Of a DNA stretch of 64,000 nt, positions 23,137-35,500 are shown piece by piece. Origin of the DNA: Isoetes taiwanensis (taxonomy: Eukaryota > Streptophyta > Lycopodiopsida > Isoetales > Isoetaceae); contig JAJEKV010000066.1 of assembly GCA_021234155.1 (NCBI GenBank), positions 5,751,817 to 5,815,816 of the forward strand. The letters are read 5' to 3'. A program made the position numbers and the translations under genes. The first letter of the stretch is position 1. Each line of letters starts with the position of its first letter. Under the pieces are notes generated by a model. The model searched no databases. It had not been told where the DNA came from and saw nothing but the letters and a program-made list of their open reading frames with translations.

Positions 23137-24744
23137 TCAATATAGCCCTCCCCGCTTTGTTTTGGGCTTCTTCAAAGAGATTGAACAGCCTTTGTCAAGC
23201 CGATGTTCAAGGTTACGGATCCGGTTCTCCTTTTCTAAGAGAAGACGGGACTGATCACGGACCCGTTTAATATGAAGCGTGGCATGTGAAGAAGATTGCC
23301 CAGGAGTATTGAGACAAAGCGTGGCAATCTCCGCATCATCGATGACCTTCTGTTTCTGAGCCTCCGAAAGCTGATCCTGGATGGTCGTTAGCTGATTGGT
23401 CAGCGTGGAAAGCTGAGCTTCGAGGGAGGTGAGTCTAGCATCACGCTCGGTAAGGTCATGAACTTGAGTGCGGTAATTTTGAGAAAGCTCCGTGTACAAG
23501 GTGTCTAGCTTAGCAATGTCTTTCTCCTTGTCACCCAGGAGGGTGTCCTTTGTCTTGTTTTGCTCCAACAAGTCCTGAATGGTGGTTTGGAGCTGAACCT
23601 GTTGATCTTCAAGCAGGCTGGTCTGATCCTGAGCATTTTTGAGATCCACACGGGCCTGTAATAGAGCCGCATGCTTTTCTTGAAGTTGAACCTCTAAAGT
23701 TTGCACTTGTGCAGTGGCAGCGTGAAGGTCTCTTTGAACTGCATCTGAAGCCTCCAGGGACGCCTGAACACCATTCATGAGAGCGTCCTGTGAAGCTTAT
23801 AACTGCAGGGCGGCAGCTTGAACATCCTGCTGGAATTGGTATAGAAGCTGGCGAGGATTTGGAGGGGCTGGGCCCTGTTGCGGCCTTGTCTGAGATTGTT
23901 GGGAGACATGACGGGAAGTGGAAGGCGAGGCTTCAGTGGAGGAGGAGGAGGAGACAGTGACATGCGTGGTCTGGTTTTGAACATGACCAGGGGAAGTCTG
24001 GCGTGAAGGTACAGCCTGTTGATTTTGACGCTGGGAATGCAGAGACCGCTGAGTGGAGGCATGAGGAGTGGAAGGGGTCGCAGGAACAGGAAGATAATGA
24101 CGGATGAGTGCCTGAAGATGGCCACCCACTAAGGCTTCATGTCCAGAGGAGGGGGTAGCCCGAATGCGGTCGACTTCATGAAGGAGGCGATAGAATAATA
24201 TCTGGGGCAAATCAATATGGAGATTGGAGCAGATGGCAGTGATGACCATATTATAGAATGGCTTATTGATATGGGTGTTCTTGATAGAATACCCAAGCAA
24301 TTTGCGCCACAGAAACTTCACAAAAGTATCATGTGACTTGGCAATATTTGTGAGGCGATGCTGGTTGGCTTGATAAGCAGGAGCACCGAACTGAGTGACG
24401 TCCATGTCCTGTAAAGCAGCCCAAGATACAGAAGGTTTTTGCACGGGAATACGGAATACCTCAGAAATCAAAGGTTGTATGAGAAAAATGGTGGTGCCAT
24501 CGACCACCGTAGCAAATCCTTCCGGGCTGTTGACGATGTGAGCGATAAACTGCTTCAATTGCTCCGGATTTGGGGCCGGGAGCTCCAGTTGCGAGAATTC
24601 GTAAAGCTTGTGGCGTTCCGCTACTTCCCGACTCGGACCAACAAGGGCCTCGCGAAAGGTGGGCGTCGAGAAAGATACAGACTCGAAAAGAGTCGCATCC
24701 CTTGGAGCAGAAGCTTGAAGTGTAGAAAACTTGGGTGCAGCCAT
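23137..24744 (-). pseudogene. E1 extra ORF 1: helical domain, Q/S/P linker and coiled coil, one internal stop
   Basis: A single frame of 535 codons starts MAAPKFSTLQAS and is interrupted once, by TAA at 23797-23799; it is otherwise open. Residues 1-215 form a helical, globular-looking region with EGFATVVDGTTIFLIQPLIS and SVSWAALQDMDVTQFG. Residues 220-315 are a Q/S/P/T-rich linker. Residues 320-520 are a long coiled coil (VQTLEVQLQEKHAALLQARV, LTSLEAQLSTLTNQLTTIQD) ending in a basic KKPKTKRGG. The N-terminal region resembles the 'putative plant transposon protein' ORFs seen beside plant Ty3 elements; this is from memory and not checked. A structural or accessory role is possible; no catalytic motif is visible. 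Confidence 0.6.
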
Positions 24745-25770
24745 GGCGAAGAGCGTCGGAACAGAAGGAACTGTCTGGAGAAAGCGGAGAGCAGAGAACA
24801 GAAGACGAAGGCGCAGATAGACGAAAAGGTTTTAGGGTGCGCAAGTATAGGTGAAGGGGCATAATGAGGGCGAACCTTCAACCGTTGATGATGCCAGGTG
24901 GCGACAGATGCGAAGTAGGCGATTGAGAGGTAAAATTTTGGCTAAGTCCCCAATCGGTAAAGGGAGAAGCAATGAACGGTGGCGATGAGACGTAAGGGAA
25001 TGATCTGATGTGACAGATGGCAAAAGGACGTCTATTAATGTTCGACGGGCGTGAAAAGAATAGAATAGAATAGAATATGATTTTATCGTCCACGGAGACC
25101 AACTGGCCTATGGGACCCAAGTACAAAGAGAGAGAGCAGCAGCCGTATTACTACCAGGACCAATTTAATGCTGACAACTCGAAGTGAGGTGTCAGAAGGT
25201 ACCATGGCTAGATATGCGGCGGGAGAAAAGATTCCCCATTTAGTAACAACCTTGCATTTCAACCACGTTGGCGAAATTTCTGATTGGGCCACGTCGACAG
25301 GGAGGTCCTCGGTTGGCTATATAAAGACGAACGATGCTTAAGCCGAGACACCCGATGGCGCCAAGATGTTCTGCTGGACTGCACGATAAGTGCACTATGC
25401 CTTCAAACTGCCTGGAGTGGATTACCTGCAAGATGGATTGCTTGGATCTCTGGCGGTGCCACAACCGTGGCATTGCTATGGACGGGTGGTGTGCCGGGAT
25501 GGCTGAGCATCCCGATCCCCTGACTAATGGGATGGAGGTGGTGATTCACCCGCGGCTGATCCGGGCAGAATTACTACCACATCCTCACAGATCACCTCTC
25601 GCCCCCAACCCGAGTAGAGGGTTTTCTCCTTAGGACTTAGTAGATAGGGCTCTCAGCCCGTTTTTGTAAATAGGGCTCAGCCCATAGTGGAAATAGATGG
25701 GCTCTGCCCACATTTTGTAAAAATTTCACCTATATAATATAAATATGCCGCTTAGTCACTATCTGTTGTG
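24745..25770. other. E1 spacer between integrase and extra ORF 1
   Basis: No ORF has recognisable content. 25647-25710 holds three short GGGCT...AGCCC-type inverted repeats, next to a TATA-rich block (CCTATATAATATAAAT, 25729-25744). On the coding strand this could be an internal promoter for the extra ORFs downstream of pol. A segment at 25090-25165 recurs in diverged form at 17787-17860. Confidence 0.35.
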
Positions 25771-25774
25771 TTCA

Positions 25775-28400
25775 GTTATGCCGAACAAAGATCCGGTGGA
25801 TGATTGTCACTTTCTTTGTATGAAATTGTTTGAGGCGAAAGCCATTAACGAAAGTGTAGGTAATGGAGTTCCATCTAATTCAGCCAGCTTGAAAACGCCG
25901 GGTTGCACCACACTTGAACAATTTGATAAGGGCCAAGCCATCAAACTTTAACTTGCCCGAAAAATTTTTGTAACGAGAATCATAAAGAAGAACCAAATCT
26001 CCTTCTATGAATGTTTTTGTCTTAATACGCTTGTCATGTAAAGATTTTTGCAAATCATTGTCCATGAAGAACACGAATGTAAGCATCACGCCTAAGTTCA
26101 TCCAACTGCTCCAATTGATAAACCCTTTCTTTGAGTGCAAAGAAAGCGGATTATGGGCTATAGCCGGAGTTGAAAACGGAGAGTTGGAAGAATATATTCA
26201 AAAGGCATGAGAGCTTCTTGACCATAAACCAATTTGAAAGGAGTGTGACCAAAGAGCTATTTTGAAACAAGTATTGTAAGCCCAAAGAAACGAGAGGAAG
26301 CTTGTTTTGCCAATCGGTCGCGAGAAGCATCACAAATTTTCTTGAGAATTGTGACCAGAGTTTTGTTGGTGCTTTCAGCCAAACCGCTCCCTTTGAGGAT
26401 AGTAAGGTGTGCTCTTGTGATGATGTATCGATGAGATAATCCGTCCGCCTCCTTGATGGTATGATTGATAAAATGGACACCTCTATCAATCGACCAGCTC
26501 CGTGGGGCAGCCAAAACGCCGCGTGATGATTTGCTGATAGATGACCTTGGTCGTGCTTGCCGCAGTTGTTGTCCGGAAGTGCAAGCTTCCGCCCATTTGG
26601 TAGCGTGAGTCGGTGAGAACTGGAATGTAGCTGCACGGGTGTGCCGCGCAGAGGATCAATGGGTCCCACAAAATCCATCCCCATTTGCTGAAAGGAAGTG
26701 GCGTGGCGGCCGGCGCCAATGGAAGAGCCGCCACGGGCGTGGGGCCTTCCCACACGCCGACAAGCATCACACGCGGGGCGCATGTGAGCGCCTTTGAAGA
26801 GCGTGGGCCAAAAATAACCTCGCAAGAAGGATTTTGCGTCGCCGTGGTGTCACCATGAAAATGACCACCACCGGTGCCCTTCATGGGCTTCTGACAATAT
26901 CCGGGACCTCATGAGGGAGAACACAAATGTCCGGGCGACGGTATCCTTGCCCATTTTGTAAAGATGGCTCGCAACCATGGTGTAGTCACCGGACCTCACG
27001 GGAGAAATTGGTGTCGACCGGGATTGACGCTATCGGAGAGCGTGGCGCCCCTCCGGTGGAAGAGCACCCGTGAGGAGATACCAAAAGTTGTGGAACCAAT
27101 GTGGCGCTGCCGCGACCGTAAAAAGAGTTGAGCCGCCGAAAGGCATCCGAGACTCCCGTGGGAGGGATCATCCGTATGGATGCGTGAAAGATAATCCGGG
27201 ACAACATGAGATTTGCCCGCCTTTGTGAACAATTTCAAAGGGTGCAAATTCTTGCGTATGGAGGACCCAACGAGCAATGCGGCCCGTGGGAGTGGATTTT
27301 TTGATCAAATAAAGGAGAGCTTGGTGGTCAACAAAGAATTTGATCTGACTGCCTAAAAGATAGTGACGGAAGCGTTGGACACGTAAAATTAAACCCAAGG
27401 CTTCACGCCTGCGGGCGAGTAGTTGCGCCAGCCAGATTGAGTTTTCTGGCTGGCATATCGGTTTGGTTTGTCGCTGTGCGATCATATTCTTGAGAAAGAA
27501 CAGCTCCAATAGCGAACGCCGAGACATCTACATGGACATGAAAGGGCTTGTCCCATTGAGGAGGAACAAGAACCGGGGCCTGAATAAGCAAAAGCTTCAA
27601 TTGTTGGAAAGCAGCATCCGCCTGGGAATTCCAAGCCCGTGTGGATTCATCACCCGTGAGTTTATGAATGGGATGCGCAATGGCCGCAAGTCCGTGAATG
27701 AAGATGGAGTAATAATTTACCTTACCCAAAAGAGCGTGTCTCCTTGATATTGGCTGGTGCTTGAGCCTTTAGCACACAAACCGATTTTGGCGGATCCGGT
27801 GGTGATACCGCTTTCGACAACGCAGTCCCTAACAGAACACCTGAAGTGACGCAAAAGGTGCATTTCTCAGGATTGAGACTAATGCCGGACTCATCGCATT
27901 TCTGAAAGGCGAGTTCCAATTTATCCAAATGGTCAGCTATGGAACTGTAGGCAGAGAAGTCATCTTGAAAAATTTGCAAGAAGGGATTTTCCTTCATAAA
28001 ATCATGAAAACTGAGAGCATTATGCGTTGAAACGTTGATGGAGAGTTTGATAATCCAAAAGGAACCACCTTGTAGGCAAAAAGTGCCTTTACCGGGTGGT
28101 GAAAGTTGTCTTGAGTGATTCTTTGATTGAGATCTGATTGTAGCCAGAAAAACCATCCATGAAGGAGTACATCTCATGTCCAAATGACCTCTTCCGGAAC
28201 CCGGTCTCAGTGAAGGGAAGTGGAAAATGATCACGCCCGCGGCCCGATTTAGTTTCCTGTAGTCCACGCAAAACGCGATCTTTCCATTGTGTTTCAAAGC
28301 AATGACAATGGGGCTCACCCATTCGAATGTTTGACCTCATAGATCAAACCCGCAGCAAGGGAGTTTGTCAATTTTTGCCTTGACGCCCATCACGGTAATT
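25775..28400 (-). pseudogene. E1 pol: RT, RNase H and integrase, frame-broken
   Basis: The RT opens with SPIVIALKHNGKIAFCVDYR at about 28315. After a shift it reads SFMDGFSGYNQISIKES (about 28160), then FLQIFQDDFSAYSS with the catalytic DD (about 27975) and ISLNPEKCTFCVTSGVLLG (about 27870). The RT-RNase H connection LGKVNYYSIFIHGLAAIAHPI starts at about 27726 and leads to HVHVDVSAFAIGAVLSQ and KFFVDHQALLYLIKKSTPTG. The integrase core is degenerate at 26884-26257 (MGMDFVGPIDP in a displaced frame). The C-terminal domain is DKRIKTKTFIEGDLVLLYDS (about 26035) and VNGFRLKQFH (about 25820). No chromodomain follows. At least six frame breaks make it non-functional as sequenced. Confidence 0.75.
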
Positions 28401-29038
28401 GGGTTGAGCCGCATCGCTGCGTTGCTACACCGGGCGTGCATCGGATTTGGTATGAATGGTGAGTTCCCCAAGGTTTTGTTGATCCCCCAAGATCTCTCAG
28501 AGCTCCGTGCGAAAATGTGTTTGAACTTTTGAAGAGCGTGGCGGCCCCGTTACGATAGGGGGTGCTCCGGAAGATTGGCAGCAACGAATGCGACAGTCGA
28601 TTGTTGCCCACGCCCACAATCTCGACTTCGTGAGTCCGAATATGTGGGATAACTTCCGTGTCTTGGACAATATGGAGCAGGAGGTTGAAGCATGACAGAT
28701 GAGTGGCGCCTGCGTGGTGAAAAAAGAGAGGTTGCTGATTTTCATCCAGCCAGAGGTTGCTTCATGACAAATGTACATCAACCGGATCAGGAGGAAGTTC
28801 GGGCATCTCAAAAAGTGATCAACACGCTGGATGCGATTGCAAGGAGCTAGGTAGGGGTCAAGCAAGGCTGCCATAGCCTGGTCCCCGATCAAGAGTCATT
28901 TCTCCCCAGGATCAAGATATTCGGGTAGGGAGGACAGAGGCAAACTAACAGTGGGAGCCCAACTTGATAGATATTCTCAAGGCGCCCTCGACCTGGGTGG
29001 TTCGAGAGAGAGGGTTCAAATTGTCGACCTAAATGATC

Positions 29039-30179
29039 TTACCTGTTTCCAAGTCCATAGTGGCATTGAGGTGACCATCTGTGATGATCCGTGGCCCAAT
29101 AATGGATACTCTTGGCCTGGCGGAGAAAAGGTCTGCCAACCAACATTTCATAATCACCAGGATCTTCTCCAGCCTTCCAAACACCAAATTCTAAGGGGAA
29201 TCGGAGATCTCCAATGTTGATGTGAAGAAGAGGTGTGACGCCTTGAGGTCTCGTGATATGGCCATTAGCCAATTTGATGTCATATGGGGCACGATAGAGT
29301 TGTTTGATGCCCATTTGTTTGCGGAGTTTATCCGTGATGAGATTGACAGCGCTACCTCCGTCAATTTGAACATGATTGACTTGTTGATTGCCCACCGTGG
29401 CATGGACCGTGGGTGTAGAGGTAGCAACAGCCCCAACCAAAATGGTCGGGAGTGGTAACTGGTCCTTGAGAGCAGGACATAGTTTCAAAATTCTTGCCAA
29501 AGTTAAGGGAATTTTGATTTTTGCCAGCTCCTCTTGGAGTTCCAGAGGTACATGAGAAAAAGGATCTGCTGGATCCACGGGTGCTGGAGTGCGTGGTAAT
29601 GAAGCAGCAACTTCTTTGAGTAAGTCGACCTCTGCAGCAATATTCGGATATGTCTGAGAGCGTGGAGGTTGAGATGTGGAAGGTGCATCTTGTCTTTGCT
29701 GAGCTCTGGTGGTGGCATGAACATTAGCTAACGTGCGGCCTTCAGCAGCTTGCATGAGGTTCAGAATGCTTTGGCGTACTTTAGGCATGACATGAGGCAT
29801 GAGTTTTCCCAAGTCAGGTACAAAGTGAACCTTTTTGTCCTCTTCATTAGGGATTGTGTCAACTGCAAAGGCAGGTTGCGTGCCTTGAGGAATAATGGTT
29901 AAGGGACGTGACGCCCTGGTCTGGCGTGAAACCAAACCAACCCAATTTGACGGCTGGACTGGAGGATTAAGAGCCTGAAAAATTTCTTCCTGTGCTTGTT
30001 GATCCATCTGAGGTTGATGGGCAGGAGCAGGTTGATAGCGTGATTGCTGAGGCGCGCGAGGTGGCTTCTGAAGAACGGGACGCGGGCCTTGTTTGCCATT
30101 GGCAATCCAAAGTTGGTAAGCCGTGAGGCGGACCGAGGTGGTCTGATTGGTGCCAGGAAGCTGCACCTGAACTTGTGGA
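29039..30179 (-). pseudogene. E1 gag C-terminal part and protease
   Basis: The frame is open for about 379 codons from the E2 insertion point. After a Q/P-rich stretch comes an aspartic protease domain: the flap-side motif HVQIDGGSAVNLITDKL with its active-site D (about 29362), then PYDIKLANGHITRPQG and YEMLVGRPFLRQAKSIHYW. The G-G-S variant of the usual D-T/S-G triad and the 'LVGRPFLR' end are seen in Tat/Athila-type proteases. The first 27 codons of the longer open frame (30259-30180) come from the LTR of E2 and are not part of this gene. The 5' half of gag lies at 61.4-62.8 kb. Confidence 0.75.
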
Positions 30180-31745
30180 TGTGACGCTCCCAGAATATAT
30201 ACGACCCCCGGCCGTATACATACGGGGACTTTCCCCTCCCATGGCGACCATCGCGCCACGAGCAGGGCCCTCCATCTAACCTGGGCCGTCTACGTAGAGA
30301 CGCTCAGGTGAAGGACACGGAGGGGTCATTCGGCCCACGCCTTCGATGGGCGCCTACGTCGCGGGAGCATGAATACAAGGGTTAGCACACAACATAAATC
30401 ATATATAAGTGGCCACCATGAAGGGTGGCGCATCCATCCAACTACTAACAACACAGAATATGCATCTAACTAAGAAGACACCCAAAAGCCCAGGTTCTAC
30501 CCCGGCTCAGACTCTAGTGGGGAGCTACTGACGGCTGGGTCTCAGGAGATCAGCAGACCGAATCTTGGCATGGCGTTGGCTGGCATAGAACATCGGCTAG
30601 GGTTGTCCACTCCATCCGCCCCTCCTGTGCACACTTTGCAGATGGGTCGATTCACGCTATGGCTTCGCTATAGCCTTCCGGAGACGCAGACTCCAGGGAT
30701 CACCCTTGGAGTCTACTCCAGGTTCATGACACCTGGTCCGATGAGGCAGGTCGGGGAGGCGTCCCCTTCCAGGATCACAGTGGTGTTGTGGGTGAGCTAG
30801 AGAATACGTGCCGCATCAGCGACCCCCGCATCCGTACCCGACTTACTCACCCTAATTCTACTCAAAGTGCATGGTGCCCCATACGGGTCACACCACTACA
30901 CCCAGGGAGTGTCAGACCCATACCCGGCCCTCCACGTGACCGGCTATCAGGCCTAGCTCACTGTAGGAGTCTCAGGAGCCTTTTATGCTCGTGCAATACC
31001 CCACCCCCTACTTCACCACTGCGTCCCTTATCTGGTGCTAAGCCAGGCCATAGCGTCTATGACCCGGTGGGCTCTTGTGCACAGGCCGAAAACTAGTAGG
31101 GTGTTAAAGGACTACTAGGAGCATTCTATACTCAAGCTCAGAGGCCTCTACCCCCCTGTTAATCCCTGTTTACGAGAAACTACTAAACTAACTCATAGAG
31201 ACATCGACCATTCCATACCAGGCGCCATTCATAATTGAAAAGTATTCCTAATTACCAAAGAAGGGTTAATCTCACCCAAAACCAACCAGAAAGAATACTA
31301 GAGTATTATTCTACAATTTGCAAGTTAACTACCACTAACCGAGTTTGGCCGGACCCGTTGTCAAGGGGGTGCTTCCATGGTACTTGTATCTTTGGGGTAG
31401 CGGCCAGTAGAGGGTATCTTGGCGATCCGGGGACTAACAAAGAATCGCTTCTTGAGCCTTTCGGCTGCTCCTATATTGGGCTGATATGAGGATGGCGCTT
31501 CCCTTTGGTGGCCTAGTTTAGCAATCCTCATGCTAGCCACCTGGTTCATGCCAAATGGCGCCTTCCTACTATGGATTGACTTAATCACATGTCCTTAGAT
31601 AATTATCCTTTATAATCTGGTTAACATAGCTAATTAAATCCATTGTGGCCAACCCCCTAGGTTATCATACCCCAGGTGGCGTACCTATACCGAGTGACGT
31701 GTTCAATATTTATACGTACACCGTATAAATACTTGGAACGTCACA
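30180..31745 (-). repeat. E2 3' LTR
   Basis: On the plus strand it begins TGTGACGCTCCCAG and ends GGAACGTCACA. It is about 1566 bp, uninterrupted, and matches the two halves of the 5' LTR. A TATA-like CTTATATATG lies near 30399-30408 on the coding strand. It carries the intact version of the site CTTCGCTATAGCC, into which the CACTA-like element jumped in the other LTR. Confidence 0.9.
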
Positions 31746-31759
31746 TTCTCCGCTCCTTA
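31746..31759 (-). other. E2 polypurine tract
   Basis: Coding strand TAAGGAGCGGAGAA lies directly upstream of TGTGACG of the 3' LTR, the usual chromovirus arrangement. It confirms that E2 runs on the minus strand. Confidence 0.8.
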
Positions 31760-32274
31760 GAATTTATGCTGTCCTCAGCATTGGGGTTAGTTGGAAATGT
31801 ACAAAGAAATACATTATGACGGAAGATAATCCGTTATTTTTCGGAAAAGTAATACATATATTCAACTTTAAGGTTTGCAAAACATTTCAAGCACCGTGGT
31901 GCATTCAACATGATTATCATAGTCAAACAATTTAAGGATCGAAATCCGTGGAACGATAAACAAGACATGAAGGCAAAGCAAAACTGAAGAGGTCGGGTCA
32001 TCAGTAACCCTCTAACATGGGCAGGGCACGTACTGGTTACTGGCCTGCACATACCAGTATGTTAGTACATATGATGAAGTTGTGGTTGAAGGGACCACCC
32101 CCTCATAACAATTAAAAGAATTTACTGTCTATGGGGAAAGCTATCATGTCTATGGTTTGCAGTTCCTTAGGCTGTTATCAACTATATGCTCTGCAACAAG
32201 TTGTGGTCAAGTCACTATTGACAGTACCCACGTCCTAGAGAACACAGGGTGATCTCATCATCGGTTACTTGTTA
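31760..32274 (-). other. E2 3' untranslated region
   Basis: No ORF of note lies between the chromodomain stop and the polypurine tract. The coding-strand end reads AATGCTGAGGACAGCATAAA, similar to the leader into the polypurine tract in other chromoviruses. Confidence 0.5.
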
Positions 32275-32529
32275 TTATCTACGATGCATCTTGCCCTCTA
32301 AGGCGCTACGCCTGACAATCAAGCTTCTAAGCTTACCGCCGACTGCGGGGTTGATAGCATCGTTGATGGTGCGGCCTTGAGATTCCCGCATAAAGTCCGG
32401 ATAGTGCTTGTCAAGGTCTATCTTCATTACCCACGTAGCATCCTCAACTGGTAAGTGTTTCCATTTAACCAAGTATTGCAACATTTGAGTCCTTCTGGTT
32501 TGCTTGTAAGCTCGATCAAGAAGAGCTTC
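32275..32529 (-). CDS. E2 chromodomain (3' end of pol, separated by an insertion)
   Basis: The frame reads EALLDRAYKQTRRTQMLQYL, then VKWKHLPVEDATWV and HYPDF. This is a chromodomain in the position where chromoviral integrases carry one. The aromatic pocket is partly kept: the first aromatic is Y in 'RAY', W is in 'VKWK' and W is in 'ATWV'. Such chromodomains bind modified histone tails, typically H3, and bias insertion toward particular chromatin. It is cut off from the integrase C-terminus at about 36640 by the inserted 32530-36577 element. In the present DNA it is orphaned, and codons upstream of EALL are supplied by the terminal repeat of the insert. Confidence 0.75.
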   Translation of the reverse strand, partial: EALLDRAYKQTRRTQMLQYLVKWKHLPVEDATWVMKIDLDKHYPDFMRESQGRTINDAINPAVGGKLRSLIVRRSALEGKMHRR

Positions 32530-35500
32530 CATTAGGGCGGATTTGGGGTCTGAAAATGGCCTCCTATCAGCCATTCCACGTCATATTTCCGCTCCTTTTT
32601 TCCCATGCCACCTAGGATACCAAAATCTCATCATTCTGGTTTACTTGGAATATTCTCCCGAATAAGGGGATTAGCGTATTCATGCCATATGTATTTAATT
32701 CTGGTTGTTGACAGGGCTGATGCAACATGTGGCTTTCTAAAAAGCCACTTGCATTATAGCATACACGCAACTCATGGCGGTGCCTCTTGGTTTGTCGGAT
32801 ACCAAGCGTGCGTGTTCCGATTCTTTAGCTATTTTCATTTAGAGGCCATGGCCATACAAGCTTCCGCCTTCCACATTTCAAAATTTGAATGTGTAGGTTG
32901 AAGCTTTGTATCGAACTTTCATTCGGTATTTACTGGTCGCCTATGGGTGGTTCACATGGAGAAGTTTAGGCCCTCCGAAGTTAAAGCGAGTCGGCCGATT
33001 AAAAATTCAGCTTTTGCATCAGCTCATAAGTTGGATCTTGCAAGGGCTGATTTTTTTCCAAACAGGGCTGAATTTTTTTTGCCTCGGCCCGCGGGTTTTA
33101 AGCCGGTAACCCGCAGTTTGTCCATGTGAACCCAAAGATTAACCGGATCTTTACTTCATCCCAATACAAAGGCTTTCCGCCCCTACAATTCAAAATTTGA
33201 ATTTGCTTAATGTATAAAAGCATGGATTGTAGGAGAATGGACTTTTCGATTTCCATATGCACGTTGCAAATTTCAAAAAGCGAGGTTAATACGGACGTTC
33301 GGCTCACCACGGCGAATTGTCTTTGGGGCATACAAATTGTACACCTTCATTTCGCCCGTGCGATCCACGCAAAGATGGAAGCTCCAAATGATGTGTGGAT
33401 AAGGATCCAACCGACTCACGAATATGCTCCAGTCTTCAATCGCAAAAAAAGGTCTAAAAAATAAGAACTTAGACCTCGGCGTGTTGTGTCTTGCGGCTCA
33501 AAAGTGTTGACATCCGGGCGGATGGCGGTTTATATCCATTGGATCCGTTGAGTGGCAAGAAACCGCCATTCGGGGCGTTTCAAGTTTAGTCCGATTTTGT
33601 GGTGACGGTAACTCGCCTCCTAGGATATTGTGAGAGATTGAGAGGGATGAAGGCATTCGAATCAAATACGCCCTTGAGATGAGCCGCTTCCGATAAGGAA
33701 GGGAAATGTCCGTGAAGATGCTAATAAATGACATTATACTTTGCAATGTGAAGGGTTTATACATTCTTGAAGTACAAAGGTTATGGTGTTTGTGTTTAGA
33801 TATCGCTAATACAAGAAGGCTTTGACTACCTTTAAACAATAGATTCCTTTAAAACTCTATTGCTATTTGAATTATAGCAAAAATGAGTCTTGAAACTCTT
33901 TAAGTAGTAGAAGAACTCTTTGACTAGTTATCCATTTGATGACCATTTTTTTAAGAAAATATGATATGTGACATTCTTATATGCAAACATTCATAAAATT
34001 TATGAACATTGAAGGTCAAAGCCATCCTTGTTTAAAGAGGATCATATGATCTTGAAATCTTCATGCTTGAAAGTAATTGCATATAAGAAATTACCTGGTG
34101 TGATCCTTGCGTAAAAAGTAAATAGAAACACAAATATTCAACTTACAACTTAGCGTAAACAAATAGTATTTTAATAAACCAACACTTTATATACTAACAC
34201 TTTACACTTTAAATAAGATATTTCTTTCTTTCCTTTTACTTGAAAGCTATTTTTTTTTTTTCAAGATGGATCACACCAAGCCCGAATAATACATATGCAA
34301 AAAAAAAGGGACACACTAAATTCGCATGGTGTGATCCACTTTCTTATTTGTTGTCAAATTAAAATTAAACACAAGTACTCATTCCTATTTGTATCTAAAA
34401 TGCTTTACCACTCTTAAGTAAATAAGTCATTATCCCTTTCAAAGAGCATATTATTTTTCAAGAAGGATCACACCAAATAGTACATATGCAAAAAATGGAA
34501 CACACTAAATTAGCATCGTGTGATCCACTTTTTCTTATTTGTGTCAAATTAAAATTAAACACAAGTACCCCTTCTCATTTAATGCTTTACCACCCCAAGT
34601 GCATAAAGTTATTAGTCCTTTTCAAAGAGCATATCTTTTTTTTTAAGAAGGATCACATCAAGCATCCTATTTGCATCTAAAATACTTTACCAACTCTAGT
34701 AGTACATAAAGTTATTAGCCCTTTTCAAAAAGCAAACACTTTATCAATAAATGAGCACGTCACATATCCACACTTAACTTCAAATAAGACACATATGTAT
34801 TTCTTTTATTAAAAGATAATCAAAGTAATTTTACTATAGGAAGTCATGTTTTCCAAAAGATCACACCAAGCGAATTTTGTATAAGCTAAAAGGTTGGAAT
34901 ATACTAAATTAAGCATGGTGTGATCCACTTTCTTGTTTGTTGTCAATAGATAATAACACCAAGTCCCTCATCAATAGTCTCTCATTTGCATATAAAATAT
35001 GTATCATTCCAAGTTATATTATGTTTTTCGAAGAGGGTCCCAAAGCAAAATACAAACACATAATCAATAAGCCAACACTTTACCAACAACCAAAGCTTTA
35101 TTAAATAAGATTTTTATGTTATTTTATCAAACCTAACAATGTTTCCATATGTGACACTTTGAGTTAACTGATCCAAAGGCTCATGAAAAGCGACATTTTA
35201 TACAATATGTCTTTGGAGCTTTTGTGTCGTGGCATTAGTAAACACCCTCTAATGGAGCAAATATTTTGTAACTCATTTTTTCAACAACCCCGGATGCACG
35301 TCTTATCAAACATTTCTTCATTGCAAGGACACCATTCTCATAAGGCTTGCACAATTAAACTAAACGAGGTCATGGGACGACTTTCAAGCTCGGCTCCCAC
35401 AATTTTACAACGTAAAAACTAGATGCCCATTGCCACCTAATGTATATCTTGGAAAAGCATGTCTCTTATGTCCATATGTTGAACAACAACGATGCGGTAA

